DNA from: Ga0077527 sp945862135
Lineage (GTDB): Bacteria > Pseudomonadota > Gammaproteobacteria > Burkholderiales > SG8-41
Assembly: GCA_964203275.1 (NCBI GenBank)
Contig: CAXNMF010000001.1
Span: 561,305 to 625,304 of the forward strand
Length of the DNA: 64,000 bases
Reading direction: 5' to 3'
Shown: piece by piece, positions 19,939 to 27,754 of the stretch
How the letters are laid out: the number at the start of each line of letters is the position of its first letter
How positions within the stretch are numbered: the first letter of the stretch is position 1
Translations under genes and position numbers: made by a program
Notes under the pieces: model-generated
Database searches by the model: none
What the model saw: the letters and a program-made list of their open reading frames with translations, nothing else
What the model was told of the DNA's origin: nothing

Positions 19939-20937
19939 ATGCCTGTTCCCAGCGACCACGAACTGTCGACCATCTTGGTGCGCGCAGCACTATGTGCGTG
20001 CATGGTGGTATCCACGGCTTATGCCGCAGACCAGCCCTATCCGAACAAACCGATTCGACTGATTGTTCCGTTGGGGCCGGGCAGTTCCGCCGATATCATT
20101 TCGCGCATCGTCGGCGCAGAACTCACAAAATCGTTCGGTCAGCAGATCGTGGTGGATACACGGCCCGGAGCGGGCGGAACCATAGGTACGACGCAGGCTG
20201 CGCGCGCCGCCCCCGATGGCTACACGCTGCTGCTCGGGACCAACGGTACGCTGGCGATCAATATCGGTTTGTACAAAGATCTCAAATACGATCCGGTCAA
20301 GGATTTTCAGCCCATCGTCAATCTCGGTGCAGTCGTCAATGCGCTCAGTGTCCATCCATCCAACCCGGCGAAGGGCGTGATGGATCTCGTGGCACAGGCC
20401 AAGGCAAAGCCCGGGGTCCTCGGCTACAGCTCTGGCGGTTCGGGCACCTCGCACCATCTTTCGGGTGAGCTGCTGAAAATGATGACCGGTATCGACATTG
20501 TGCATGTTCCGTACCGTGGTGCTGCCGAGGCTGCGGGTTCGGTGATCTCCGGTGAAACGGCGATGACATTCCAGAACATCCCGGTGGTGCGCGGACACAT
20601 CCAGCAGGGCCGCCTGAAAGGTCTGGGAACCACGGGACTCAAACGTTCGGAATTCCTGCCGGATCTGCCGTCTCTGGACGAGCAGGGATTGAAGGGATAT
20701 CAGGTTGACGCGTGGTTCGGCCTTTTTGCGCCGGCCGGGACGCCGGCACAGATCGTGACCCGGCTGAATGCGGAGGTGTTGCGCACTCTGGCGAATCCCG
20801 CAGTCCGGGCTTCATTGCAAAAAGCCGGATTCCAGCAGGTCGAAGCGCTGCAGCCCGCGGCATTCGGCAAACTGCTGCAGGCGGAAATCGCCCGCTGGGT
20901 GCCGATTGTCAAAGCCGCAGGCGCGCAGGTGAACTGA
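19939..20937 (+). CDS. Bug-family tripartite tricarboxylate transporter substrate-binding protein
   Basis: 332 residues, second Bug protein in the window. ATG 19939 has AGGGAGA upstream. The signal peptide ends near STAYAAD, and the mature part starts YPNKPIRLIVPLGPGSSADI, followed by DTRPGAGGTIGT, APDGYTLLL and HVPYRGAAEA, the family's ligand-binding landmarks. It lies 109 bases after the ligase on the same strand with no gene between, so it may supply the substrate of that pair. No TctA/TctB membrane partner is present nearby. Confidence 0.92.
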   Translation: MPVPSDHELSTILVRAALCACMVVSTAYAADQPYPNKPIRLIVPLGPGSSADIISRIVGAELTKSFGQQIVVDTRPGAGGTIGTTQAARAAPDGYTLLLGTNGTLAINIGLYKDLKYDPVKDFQPIVNLGAVVNALSVHPSNPAKGVMDLVAQAKAKPGVLGYSSGGSGTSHHLSGELLKMMTGIDIVHVPYRGAAEAAGSVISGETAMTFQNIPVVRGHIQQGRLKGLGTTGLKRSEFLPDLPSLDEQGLKGYQVDAWFGLFAPAGTPAQIVTRLNAEVLRTLANPAVRASLQKAGFQQVEALQPAAFGKLLQAEIARWVPIVKAAGAQVN

Positions 20938-20948
20938 CGCGCCTGCGG
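20915..20948. terminator. Perfect 11-bp hairpin spanning the end of the Bug gene
   Basis: CCGCAGGCGCG at 20915-20925 and its exact complement CGCGCCTGCGG at 20938-20948 flank a 12-base loop that holds the last codons and TGA of the Bug gene. It lies between convergent genes. There is no U-tract on either side, so it is not a classical intrinsic terminator, but it could serve as a bidirectional stop or an mRNA 3'-end protector. Confidence 0.45.
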
Positions 20949-20964
20949 ATTGATTACCAGAAGC

Positions 20965-21642
20965 TCAGCGCAGCGCGCCGAAGACTTTTTTGACGATATC
21001 GCTGCTGGCGCCCACCGGATTCTGGCGGAATGCTTTTTCCTGTTCGGCGATCATCAGGTAGAGGCCGTCAAGCGCCTTGCGCGTAACATAGGTTTCGATC
21101 GTGGCGTCATCCTTTTTCACCAGGCCCAATGATGCGCCCTGTCCAGCGAGGCTGTTGTATTGCTGGGCAAGACCGACGCGTTCGGTGGACTTCTTGACGA
21201 TGGGCAGGAAGCGCTGCGTCAGCTGATCCTGGGTTGTGCGGCGAAAATAATCGGTTGCGGCGGTATCACCGCCGGTGAGGATGGCTTTGGCATCCTGCAC
21301 CGACATTTTTTTCACGGCGTCCACAAGCAATTGCCGGGCCTCGGGGGCGGCTGCTTCGGCTGCGCGGTTCATGGACAGCACCAGTTCGTCGGCCTGTTTT
21401 TTCATGCCCATCATGCGCAGGCCGCTTTCGATTTTCTGCAGGCTTGGCGGCAGTGGAATCTTGACCTTGGCGTTGCCTAAATAGCCGTTATCCTGCCCCA
21501 GCATTTTTACCGCCACAGCGGAACCATCGGTCAGCGCCTGTTTCAAACCGCTGACGGCATCGGCGTTGCTGATGTCGGCAATGCCGGCTGAAGCTGGAAG
21601 GGCCATGACAAACGACAGCAGAACTCCGAGAATACGCAACAT
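20965..21642 (-). CDS. DUF4197 periplasmic protein
   Basis: 225 residues with a signal peptide (MLRILGVLLSFVMALPASAG) and the helical DUF4197 body: ISNADAVSGLKQAL, YLGNAKVKIPLPPSL, AKAILTGGDTAATDYFRR and the C-terminal ALDGLYLMIAEQEKAFRQNP, all landmarks of the family. Function unknown; exported. ATG 21642 has AGGGAG 6 bases upstream. It converges with the Bug gene and diverges from the thioredoxin-like gene starting 31 bases away. Confidence 0.9.
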   Translation of the reverse strand: MLRILGVLLSFVMALPASAGIADISNADAVSGLKQALTDGSAVAVKMLGQDNGYLGNAKVKIPLPPSLQKIESGLRMMGMKKQADELVLSMNRAAEAAAPEARQLLVDAVKKMSVQDAKAILTGGDTAATDYFRRTTQDQLTQRFLPIVKKSTERVGLAQQYNSLAGQGASLGLVKKDDATIETYVTRKALDGLYLMIAEQEKAFRQNPVGASSDIVKKVFGALR

Positions 21643-21672
21643 CTTGAACTCCCTTGCAGGTAAGGTAGCGGC

Positions 21673-22176
21673 ATGACAAAAGCCGGGAATCTGATTCTAG
21701 CCGCGGTTGTTGGCGCTGCGATAGCATTTGCGGCGTTCGCTTTGTGGAACGCCAGGCCCGCCGCACCGCAAGTGACTTTTGTATCCCTTCAGGGAGAGAA
21801 AATCACCACCGCCAGTCTGCGCGGCAAGGTGGTGCTGGTCAATTTCTGGGCCACCGGTTGCGTAACCTGCATCAAGGAAATGCCGGATATCACTGCGACT
21901 TACAAAAAGTATCGCGCGCAAGGTTTCGAAACCATTGCAGTGGCCATGCGGCATGACCCGCCGAACTATGTTCTTAATTTTGTCGATAAGAACAAGCTGC
22001 CGTTCACGGTTGCGCTGGATCCCATGGGGGATCTGGCGAAGGCCTTCGGCGAGGTCAAACTGACGCCGACCACTTTCGTGATCGACAAGCAGGGCAAAGT
22101 GGTGACGCGCATTCTTGGTGAACCGGACTTCGCCAAGCTGCACGCGTTGCTCGAAGAGAAGCTGAAAGAAACCTAG
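21673..22176 (+). CDS. TlpA-like membrane-anchored thioredoxin-fold protein
   Basis: 167 residues. An N-terminal membrane anchor (LILAAVVGAAIAFAAFALW) holds a periplasmic thioredoxin/peroxiredoxin-like domain with LRGKVVLVNFWATGCVTC. The active site is Cys-Val-Thr-Cys, not the common Cys-Pro-x-Cys of TlpA, so its redox potential may differ. LTPTTFVIDKQGKVV supplies the cis-proline region. Likely a thiol reductant or oxidant for exported proteins or cytochrome maturation. Confidence 0.9.
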   Translation: MTKAGNLILAAVVGAAIAFAAFALWNARPAAPQVTFVSLQGEKITTASLRGKVVLVNFWATGCVTCIKEMPDITATYKKYRAQGFETIAVAMRHDPPNYVLNFVDKNKLPFTVALDPMGDLAKAFGEVKLTPTTFVIDKQGKVVTRILGEPDFAKLHALLEEKLKET

Positions 22177-22195
22177 CTGCAAAAGGCATTCAACA

Positions 22196-22274
22196 AACAG
22201 GATGGACAGGATTTGCAGGATTAACGGCGAAAATCGTGTTCCGGCTTTATCTTGTATTTCCCGTTCATCCTGTT
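22196..22274. repeat. CAGGAT-rich short repeats with an inverted copy
   Basis: Between the convergent thioredoxin and lipA genes, CAGGAT occurs three times at short spacing (22198-22221: CAGGATGG, then CAGGATTTG, then CAGGATTAA). A reverse-complement copy, CATCCTGTT at 22266-22274, pairs with AACAGGATG at 22196-22204 across about 60 bases. This resembles CAGGAT-type intergenic repeats I recall from proteobacterial genomes. It could also fold as a long-loop hairpin between the two 3' ends. Confidence 0.45.
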
Positions 22275-22287
22275 AAATGTCTCGCCC

Positions 22288-23226
22288 TTAAACCACCCCC
22301 GCCTCATGTGCCTGCTGATCGGCGTGGTAAGACGAGCGTACCAGCGGTCCGCTGGCGGCATGATTGAAGCCCATGCGTTCGGCTTCAGCGGCATACATGT
22401 CAAATATCTTCGGTTCGACATAACGCAGTACCGGCAGGTGGTGTCCTGACGGTTGCAGGTACTGACCGATGGTCAGCATGTCGACGTCATGCGCGCGCAG
22501 ATCACGCATGGTGTCGAGTATTTCATCGTCGGTTTCGCCCAGCCCGACCATCAGGCCCGACTTGGTCGGGACCTGCGGGAAACGGGCTTTGAAATCCTTC
22601 AGCAGCTTGAGTGAATGCGCATAATCCGATCCGGGCCGCGCCTGCTTGTACAGCCGCGGTACGGTTTCGAGGTTATGGTTCATCACGTCGGGTGGGCACG
22701 CCGAAAGGATGTCCAGCGCGATATCGAGGCGACCGCGGAAATCCGGCACCAGGATCTCGATTCGCGTTTGCGGCGACAGTTCGCGTACGGCACGGATGCA
22801 GTCCTTGAAATGCTGGGCGCCGCCGTCACGCAGGTCATCGCGGTCAACGCTGGTGATGACCACGTATTTGAGTTTCAGCGCGGCGATGGTTTCGGCGAGG
22901 TGGCGCGGTTCGTCCGCGTCCGGCGGCTTCGGCCGGCCGTGGCCTACGTCGCAGAAGGGGCAGCGCCGCGTGCAGAGGTCGCCGAGGATCATGAACGTCG
23001 CGGTTCCTTTGCCGAAGCATTCGCCGATATTCGGGCAGGTGGCTTCTTCGCAAACAGTGTGCAGCTTCTGCGAACGCAGGATGTCCTTGATTTCCTGGAA
23101 ACGCGCGCTGTTGCCGAGGCGCACACGAATCCAGTCAGGTTTCTTCAACGGGGTTGAGGGAACGATCTTGATCGGGATCCGGGCGGTTTTCGCCTGGCCT
23201 TTCTGTTTTTCACCAGAGGTGGTCAT
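22288..23226 (-). CDS. lipA: Lipoyl synthase
   Basis: Radical-SAM enzyme that inserts two sulfurs into octanoyl groups on lipoyl domains, such as the one on LpdA in this window. 312 residues from ATG 23226. Both iron-sulfur motifs are present: the auxiliary-cluster CEEATCPNIGEC and the radical-SAM CTRRCPFC, plus the C-terminal GPLVRSSYHAD serine. The frame stays open upstream of 23226, but that stretch is lipB; the ATG overlaps the lipB stop by four bases, as usual for this pair. Confidence 0.97.
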   Translation of the reverse strand: MTTSGEKQKGQAKTARIPIKIVPSTPLKKPDWIRVRLGNSARFQEIKDILRSQKLHTVCEEATCPNIGECFGKGTATFMILGDLCTRRCPFCDVGHGRPKPPDADEPRHLAETIAALKLKYVVITSVDRDDLRDGGAQHFKDCIRAVRELSPQTRIEILVPDFRGRLDIALDILSACPPDVMNHNLETVPRLYKQARPGSDYAHSLKLLKDFKARFPQVPTKSGLMVGLGETDDEILDTMRDLRAHDVDMLTIGQYLQPSGHHLPVLRYVEPKIFDMYAAEAERMGFNHAASGPLVRSSYHADQQAHEAGVV

Positions 23227-23852
23227 TGCAGTTTTTCCAGTAGGCAGTGGATCAGCCGTTCGCCAATCTGCGCGCGGCTGTCGGTAATGTCGAGATCGGC
23301 GGTGCGGATGACTTTCAGTCCCGGATAGCCGCAGGGGTTGATGGCCTGGAACGGCGCAAGGTCGACATCGACGTTCAATGCGAGGCCGTGATAACAACAG
23401 CCGTTGCGTACGCGCAGTCCGAGCGCGGCGATTTTGGCGTCTCCGACATAAACCCCCGGAGCTTCAGGCCGGCCATGCGCCGTGATGTTGTATCCAGCGA
23501 GCACTTCGATGACGGCCTGTTCCATCAGCCGTACCAGCGGCCGCACCGACAGTCCGCGCCGGCGCAGATCGAGCAGCAGATAGGCAATCAGTTGACCCGG
23601 GCCGTGATAGGTGATTTGACCGCCGCGGTCGATGCGCTCCACGGGAATGCCGTTATCGAAGCGCGGCCAGTGTTCGGTTTTGGCGGCAATCCCCGCGGTG
23701 TAGACCGGCGGGTGTTCAAGCAGCCACAGTTCGTCGCGGGTGTTGTTGTCGCGGTCCAGTGTGAACTCGCGCATGCGTTCAAGCGTCGGGGCGTAGGGCA
23801 CTGTCCCGAGGCGGTGAACAAGCGGCGGTTGCGGAATGACGGCAGCCGGCAT
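23223..23852 (-). CDS. lipB: Octanoyl-ACP:protein octanoyltransferase
   Basis: Moves octanoyl from acyl carrier protein to lipoyl domains, the step before LipA. From ATG 23852 it is 209 residues, starting MPAAVIPQPPLVHRLGTVPY, which fits the family N-terminus. An ATG at 23915 would add 21 residues, but a TATAAT at 23919-23924 places transcription start after it. The catalytic Cys lies in INPCGYPGLKV and the Lys in DAKIAALGLR. RGGQITYHGPGQL is the substrate loop. ybeD, normally just upstream, is here separated by two opposite-strand genes. Confidence 0.93.
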   Translation of the reverse strand: MPAAVIPQPPLVHRLGTVPYAPTLERMREFTLDRDNNTRDELWLLEHPPVYTAGIAAKTEHWPRFDNGIPVERIDRGGQITYHGPGQLIAYLLLDLRRRGLSVRPLVRLMEQAVIEVLAGYNITAHGRPEAPGVYVGDAKIAALGLRVRNGCCYHGLALNVDVDLAPFQAINPCGYPGLKVIRTADLDITDSRAQIGERLIHCLLEKLQ

Positions 23853-23918
23853 GGCGGAGAGGTCTGACACGGTGCGGCCGGCAGGTAAGTGCCGGTAATG
23901 GTGGGATAATGGCATGTC

Positions 23919-23924
23919 ATTATA
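23919..23924 (-). promoter_or_regulatory. Candidate -10 box for lipB-lipA
   Basis: Perfect TATAAT on the minus strand. A start 7 bases on falls near 23912, leaving a leader of about 60 bases before ATG 23852. No convincing -35. An own promoter would be needed because the usual upstream gene ybeD is detached from lipB here. Confidence 0.35.
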
Positions 23925-23943
23925 GGACGTTCGGGAGAATGAA

Positions 23944-24453
23944 GTGCGCAGGTATGCAGTTGGAATATCCATATTGGCCATGATGCTGGGCGTGGTTTTT
24001 CATGCGACTGCTGCGGAAAGCGGTGGAGATCCGGATTCCAGTTACGGGGCCAGCCTGAGCCGGATTTATCTGGCGCATCAGAAGGTCTTGGCTTTGCGGG
24101 ATGCCTGTTCCCAGGCCTTTCCGGCGCAGGCCAAAGCGGGAGAAAAAGCCTATGCAGCTTGGCAGGCCCGACATCGGGCACTGCTGACCGAGCTGGATTC
24201 CCGCCTTGTCTGGATGATCCGTGGTTCGTCCAGGGACGAGAAGGAATACATGCGCAATATCGGCAAGTATGAAGGTTCAATTCTCGAATACCGCAACGGA
24301 GAACGTGATGAACTGCTGGCGCAGCCGCGCGACGGCATGGAGCAGGGCTGCGCCGATTTCCGCAACTACCTGATCGGTTCCGGTTCGGATTTCAACCGGG
24401 AATATGCCGAAGAATTGCGCGTGCTGCGCCAGCGCAAACTGCCGAAACGTTGA
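23944..24453 (+). CDS. Exported protein of unknown function
   Basis: 169 residues, GTG start at 23944 with GGGAG about 6 bases upstream. The signal peptide VRRYAVGISILAMMLGVVFH ends near HATAAE; the mature part is charged and probably helical (AWQARHRALLTELDSRL, EYMRNIGKYEGSILEY) with two cysteines (DACSQAF and QGCADF) that could form a disulfide. No catalytic motif recognised. With the next gene it forms a plus-strand pair inserted between ybeD and lipB. Confidence 0.7.
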   Translation: MRRYAVGISILAMMLGVVFHATAAESGGDPDSSYGASLSRIYLAHQKVLALRDACSQAFPAQAKAGEKAYAAWQARHRALLTELDSRLVWMIRGSSRDEKEYMRNIGKYEGSILEYRNGERDELLAQPRDGMEQGCADFRNYLIGSGSDFNREYAEELRVLRQRKLPKR

Positions 24454-24474
24454 GCGTCGTGATACGCGTGGTTT

Positions 24475-25107
24475 TTGTCTGTGATTGAAAAGGAGCGCCA
24501 CGCCATCGTTGTCTGTCTGGTCTGGGCGATCGCCCTGATCGCGTCAGGCATAGCCCCGTACGACCGGCTGACCTGGCTGATGGAGGTAATGCCGGTTCTC
24601 ATTGCAGCGCCGGTGATGGTCGCGACCCGGAGGCGCTTGCCGCTGACAACGCTGGTCTATGTGTTGATTGTTGTTCACGGTCTGATCCTGAATTACGGCG
24701 GCGCTTACACTTATGCGCGCACGCCGTTCGGGTTCTGGCTGCAGGATCTTCTTGGATTCATGCGTAATCCCTATGACCGGATCGGCCATCTCGCCCAGGG
24801 ATTTGTGCCGGCCATGGTGGCGCGGGAGATTTTGCTGCGGGTGTTCGGCATCAGCGGCCGCAAGATCCTTTTTTTCCTGGTGATATGCGTCTGCCTTGCG
24901 ATCAGCGCGTTCTACGAACTGATTGAATGGTGGGCGGCATTACTGATCGGCGCCGGAGCGGATGAGTTTCTTGCGACGCAGGGCGATGTCTGGGATACCC
25001 AGTGGGACATGTTTCTGGCGCTGATCGGTGCGTTAGTGGCGCAGTTGCTGCTGCGGCGTCGGCACGACCGTCAGCTTGCGCAAATGGCGCCGGCTACAGG
25101 ACCATGA
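24475..25107 (+). CDS. YjdF-like (DUF2238) inner-membrane protein
   Basis: About 210 residues with five or six membrane segments and the DUF2238 landmarks NYGGAYTYARTPFG, RNPYDRIGHLAQGFVPAM, FYELIEWWAAL and GDVWDTQWDM. Function unknown. The start is uncertain: TTG 24475 is the longest, GTG 24481 the next; neither has a clear ribosome site. The 3' end overlaps the convergent ybeD by 14 bases. Confidence 0.85.
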   Translation: MSVIEKERHAIVVCLVWAIALIASGIAPYDRLTWLMEVMPVLIAAPVMVATRRRLPLTTLVYVLIVVHGLILNYGGAYTYARTPFGFWLQDLLGFMRNPYDRIGHLAQGFVPAMVAREILLRVFGISGRKILFFLVICVCLAISAFYELIEWWAALLIGAGADEFLATQGDVWDTQWDMFLALIGALVAQLLLRRRHDRQLAQMAPATGP

Positions 25108-25378
25108 CCACCATCGGGTGATCACACAGTTCCTGGTACAGCGCGTCCAGTTGTTCGCGCGAGGTGGCGCGAATCACGCAGGTCACGCTGAGATATTTGC
25201 CTTTTTTGCTGGTTTTCATCTCCAGCGTGGCATCGTCGAAGTCCGGGGCATGGCGTTTCACGACCCCGAGCACGGCCTGCGCGAAACCGGCCTGGCTATG
25301 GCCAAGGATTTTCAGCGGAAAATCGCTGGGATATTCGATCAGCGACGGCTGTTCTCCGCCGGGGCCGGCCGTGTTCAA
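25094..25378 (-). CDS. ybeD: YbeD-family (DUF493) small protein
   Basis: 94-residue ACT-like protein of the DUF493 family (SLIEYPSDFPLKILG, YLSVTCVIRATSREQLDALYQ), which typically precedes lipB. Function unproven, perhaps regulatory. ATG 25378 overlaps the dat stop by four bases, so the dat-ybeD junction is coupled. The expected lipB does not follow directly; two opposite-strand genes intervene. Confidence 0.92.
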   Translation of the reverse strand: MNTAGPGGEQPSLIEYPSDFPLKILGHSQAGFAQAVLGVVKRHAPDFDDATLEMKTSKKGKYLSVTCVIRATSREQLDALYQELCDHPMVVMVL

Positions 25379-26235
25379 GCTGCTGGCCTCATCTGTTCCT
25401 GCTTGAATTGCTGATACAGCGCATGCATGCGCCGGAACAGCGGACCAGGCCGGCCATCACCGACGGGTTTGCCATCAAGGGTTGTCACAGCAAGCACTTC
25501 CTTGGTTGAAGAAGTCACCCAGATTTCATCGGCGCTGCGTACCTCGGCCTCAGTGACCCCGCGCACTTCCAGTTCGAATTCACGGGTACGGGCAATTTCC
25601 AGCACCACGTCGTAGGTGATGCCGGGCAGCACGAAATTGTCCTTGGGCGGCGTCAGCACCACGCCATTTTTGACAATGAACACATTGCTTGATGAGGCCT
25701 CGGTCAGTTTGCCGTCGCGGAACAGAATGGTTTCGGTGGCGCCGACATCGGCCGAAAGCTGGCGCAGCAGGCAGTTTCCGAGCAGCGAAACCGATTTGAT
25801 ATCACAGTTGAGCCAGCGGTAATCCTCGGCGCTGACACAGGCGACCCCGGAGTCGATGAGCGCGGGCGACGGCGTCACCAGCGGATTACTCATCATGAAT
25901 ACCGTCGGCGTCACGCCCTTGGGGAAGGCGTGGTCGCGTTTGGCCACGCCGCGGGTGATCTGGAAGTAGACGGACTGGTCATCACCGTCGTTGCGCTTGA
26001 CGATCTCGTTGACCAATTGCGTCCATTCGGCATCGCTGTGCGGGTTGGTGATGCGCACCTTGTCGAGGCTGTATTGCAGCCGGCGCAGGTGTTCGGCGAG
26101 ACGGAAGGGATGTTTTGAATACACCGGAACCACTTCGTAGACGCCATCACCGAAGATGAAGCCGCGGTCGAGTACGGGTACGTAGGCTTCCTCGATGGGC
26201 ATGAATTTGCCGTTCAGGTAAACGATGTCGGTCAT
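25375..26235 (-). CDS. dat: D-amino-acid transaminase (PLP class IV)
   Basis: 286 residues, fold-type IV aminotransferase. The PLP lysine is in CDIKSVSLLGN, preceded by LDRGFIFGDGVYEVVPVY and followed by EASSSNVFIVKNG and LPGITYDVVLEIAR. The VPVY and DIKSVSLLGN blocks favour D-alanine transaminase over branched-chain IlvE. It probably supplies or recycles D-amino acids for peptidoglycan, in keeping with the upstream carboxypeptidase dacC (74 bases) on the same strand. Confidence 0.92.
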   Translation of the reverse strand: MTDIVYLNGKFMPIEEAYVPVLDRGFIFGDGVYEVVPVYSKHPFRLAEHLRRLQYSLDKVRITNPHSDAEWTQLVNEIVKRNDGDDQSVYFQITRGVAKRDHAFPKGVTPTVFMMSNPLVTPSPALIDSGVACVSAEDYRWLNCDIKSVSLLGNCLLRQLSADVGATETILFRDGKLTEASSSNVFIVKNGVVLTPPKDNFVLPGITYDVVLEIARTREFELEVRGVTEAEVRSADEIWVTSSTKEVLAVTTLDGKPVGDGRPGPLFRRMHALYQQFKQEQMRPAA

Positions 26236-26308
26236 GGTTGATCCGTTATTGGTTTCGGTATGTTCAGTATGAATAGGGTTCTGCAGTCAGAAGTTTATGC
26301 CAGGGCGT

Positions 26309-27487
26309 TTATTTGAACAGCAGTCGCAGCGAATCCCAGGCACGTCCGAAGATGCCGGCGACTGGCACGGCCTCCAGCGCGAATACCGGCAACTCACGAT
26401 AGGGTTTGCCGTCGATTTCCAGCTTAAGCGTTGCCACGCGCTGGCCGGGTGTCACCGGTGCAAGCAGTGGTTGCACGCTTTCGACGGTGGCCTTGATTTT
26501 GTCACTCTGGCCTTTGGGCAGCGCCACGAAAAGATCGCTGGTGAAGCCGGCCTTGAGCATGTCCGTAGAGCCTTTCCAGACGCGCAACTGCGTCACGGTC
26601 TGATTGCGCGCGTACAGCTTCACGCTGTCATAGAACTGGAAGCCCCAGTTCAGCAGTTTCTGGCTTTCGGTGGCGCGTGCGCTTTCTGATGCGGTACCCA
26701 GAACCACCGACACCAGGCGGCGGTCGCCACGGCGTGCCGAAGTGATCAGGCAGTAGCCGGCGTTTTCGGTGTAGCCGGTCTTGACGCCATCAACCGTGGG
26801 ATCGAGCCAGAGCAGGCGGTTGCGGTTGGCCTGGGTGATGTTGTTGTAGCGGAATTCTTTCTGCGAGTACAGCGCGTAATGCTCCGGAAAATCCCGGATC
26901 AGCGCGACCACCAGCAGCGAGAGATCCTGCGCGGAGGAATACAGTTGGGGACCGGTGAGGCCGGTGGCGTTGGTGAAGTTGGTGTTGACCAGTCCCAGGC
27001 GTTTGGCTTCGCGGTTCATCATCTGCGCGAATACTTCTTCGCTGCCGCCAACGGCCTCGGCCAGAGCGACGCTGGCATCGTTGCCGGACTGGATGATCAT
27101 GCCGCGCAGCAGGTCTTCAACAATCACCGGCTTGTTCGGTTCGATGAACATGCGTGATCCCTCGGCCTTCCAGGCGCGGGTCGAGACCGGAATCACCTGA
27201 TCGGGTTTCAGCGACTTCTGCTTCAGCGCACTGAACGTCAGATAGGCGGTCATCAGCTTGGTCAGTGATGCCGGTTCGAAGCGCTCATTGGCATTATGGC
27301 TGGCGAGTACCTGTCCGCTGTTGAAGTCGAGCAGCAGCCATGCGCGCGCCTCGACGGAGGGGGCGGTAGGCGGAGCGAGCTGGGCTGCGGCGGAGAAAGC
27401 CAGGCAGCAACCGATCAGGGCGGCGAAGAAACGGGCGGTTGAGCGGCAGAACAAGCGGGAGATTAAGTGGGGCACGGAGCGTTCCAT
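26309..27487 (-). CDS. dacC: D-alanyl-D-alanine carboxypeptidase (PBP5/6 type)
   Basis: Periplasmic penicillin-binding protein that trims the terminal D-Ala of peptidoglycan stem peptides. 392 residues from ATG 27487. The signal region FFAALIGCCLAFSAAA is followed by the three active-site motifs SLTK (74-77), SGN (134-136) and KTG (236-238). The C-terminal PBP5 beta domain and a short amphipathic membrane anchor (IFGRAWDSLRLLFK) are present. An upstream ATG at 27526 is less likely because of the -10 box between. Confidence 0.95.
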   Translation of the reverse strand: MERSVPHLISRLFCRSTARFFAALIGCCLAFSAAAQLAPPTAPSVEARAWLLLDFNSGQVLASHNANERFEPASLTKLMTAYLTFSALKQKSLKPDQVIPVSTRAWKAEGSRMFIEPNKPVIVEDLLRGMIIQSGNDASVALAEAVGGSEEVFAQMMNREAKRLGLVNTNFTNATGLTGPQLYSSAQDLSLLVVALIRDFPEHYALYSQKEFRYNNITQANRNRLLWLDPTVDGVKTGYTENAGYCLITSARRGDRRLVSVVLGTASESARATESQKLLNWGFQFYDSVKLYARNQTVTQLRVWKGSTDMLKAGFTSDLFVALPKGQSDKIKATVESVQPLLAPVTPGQRVATLKLEIDGKPYRELPVFALEAVPVAGIFGRAWDSLRLLFK

Positions 27488-27503
27488 TCGCGGAAAAGGT
27501 CGG

Positions 27504-27509
27504 ATTATA
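27504..27509 (-). promoter_or_regulatory. Candidate -10 box for dacC-dat-ybeD
   Basis: Perfect TATAAT on the minus strand, 16 bases upstream of ATG 27487; the predicted leader is about 10 bases and lacks a ribosome site. No clear -35. Confidence 0.35.
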
Positions 27510-27574
27510 GCCAAGGGCGCGTGCATCCCGGCCTCAGGAGTGACCGGCCGCAGCCTGCGGAGTTCCCGCGCGCC

Positions 27575-27754
27575 CTAATCGCCGTCGCGATAGCGTCTTA
27601 AAGCCGTGCGCATGAAATCAAACTGTGTGCTGACGCGGCGGCAGCGCACGCAAATTGCGAGATGTGCACGCAGGCGCAAGCGCTCGACCAGCCCGAGCGG
27701 TCGGTCTTGTGATTGCGAGAGCAGCATCGATGAGTGCTTGCAGGATGGGATCAT
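27575..27754 (-). CDS. Zinc-finger (zf-HC2) anti-sigma-type small protein
   Basis: 59 residues, too short for most gene finders. It reads MIPSCKHSSMLLSQSQDRPL and continues with ERLRLRAHLAICVRCRR. C5, H31, C35 and C38 form the HxxxCxxC zinc site of the zf-HC2 anti-sigma family. It lacks a membrane segment, so it is a soluble form. ATG 27754 overlaps the sigma-factor stop by three bases, indicating coupled synthesis. It likely binds and silences the adjacent sigma factor, possibly with redox sensing through the zinc thiolates. Confidence 0.8.
   Translation of the reverse strand: MIPSCKHSSMLLSQSQDRPLGLVERLRLRAHLAICVRCRRVSTQFDFMRTALRRYRDGD

Noticed and set aside
19829..20062. 77-codon frame in the gap between the ligase and the Bug gene
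   Set aside because: No ribosome site, odd composition, and it runs out of frame into the Bug gene start.
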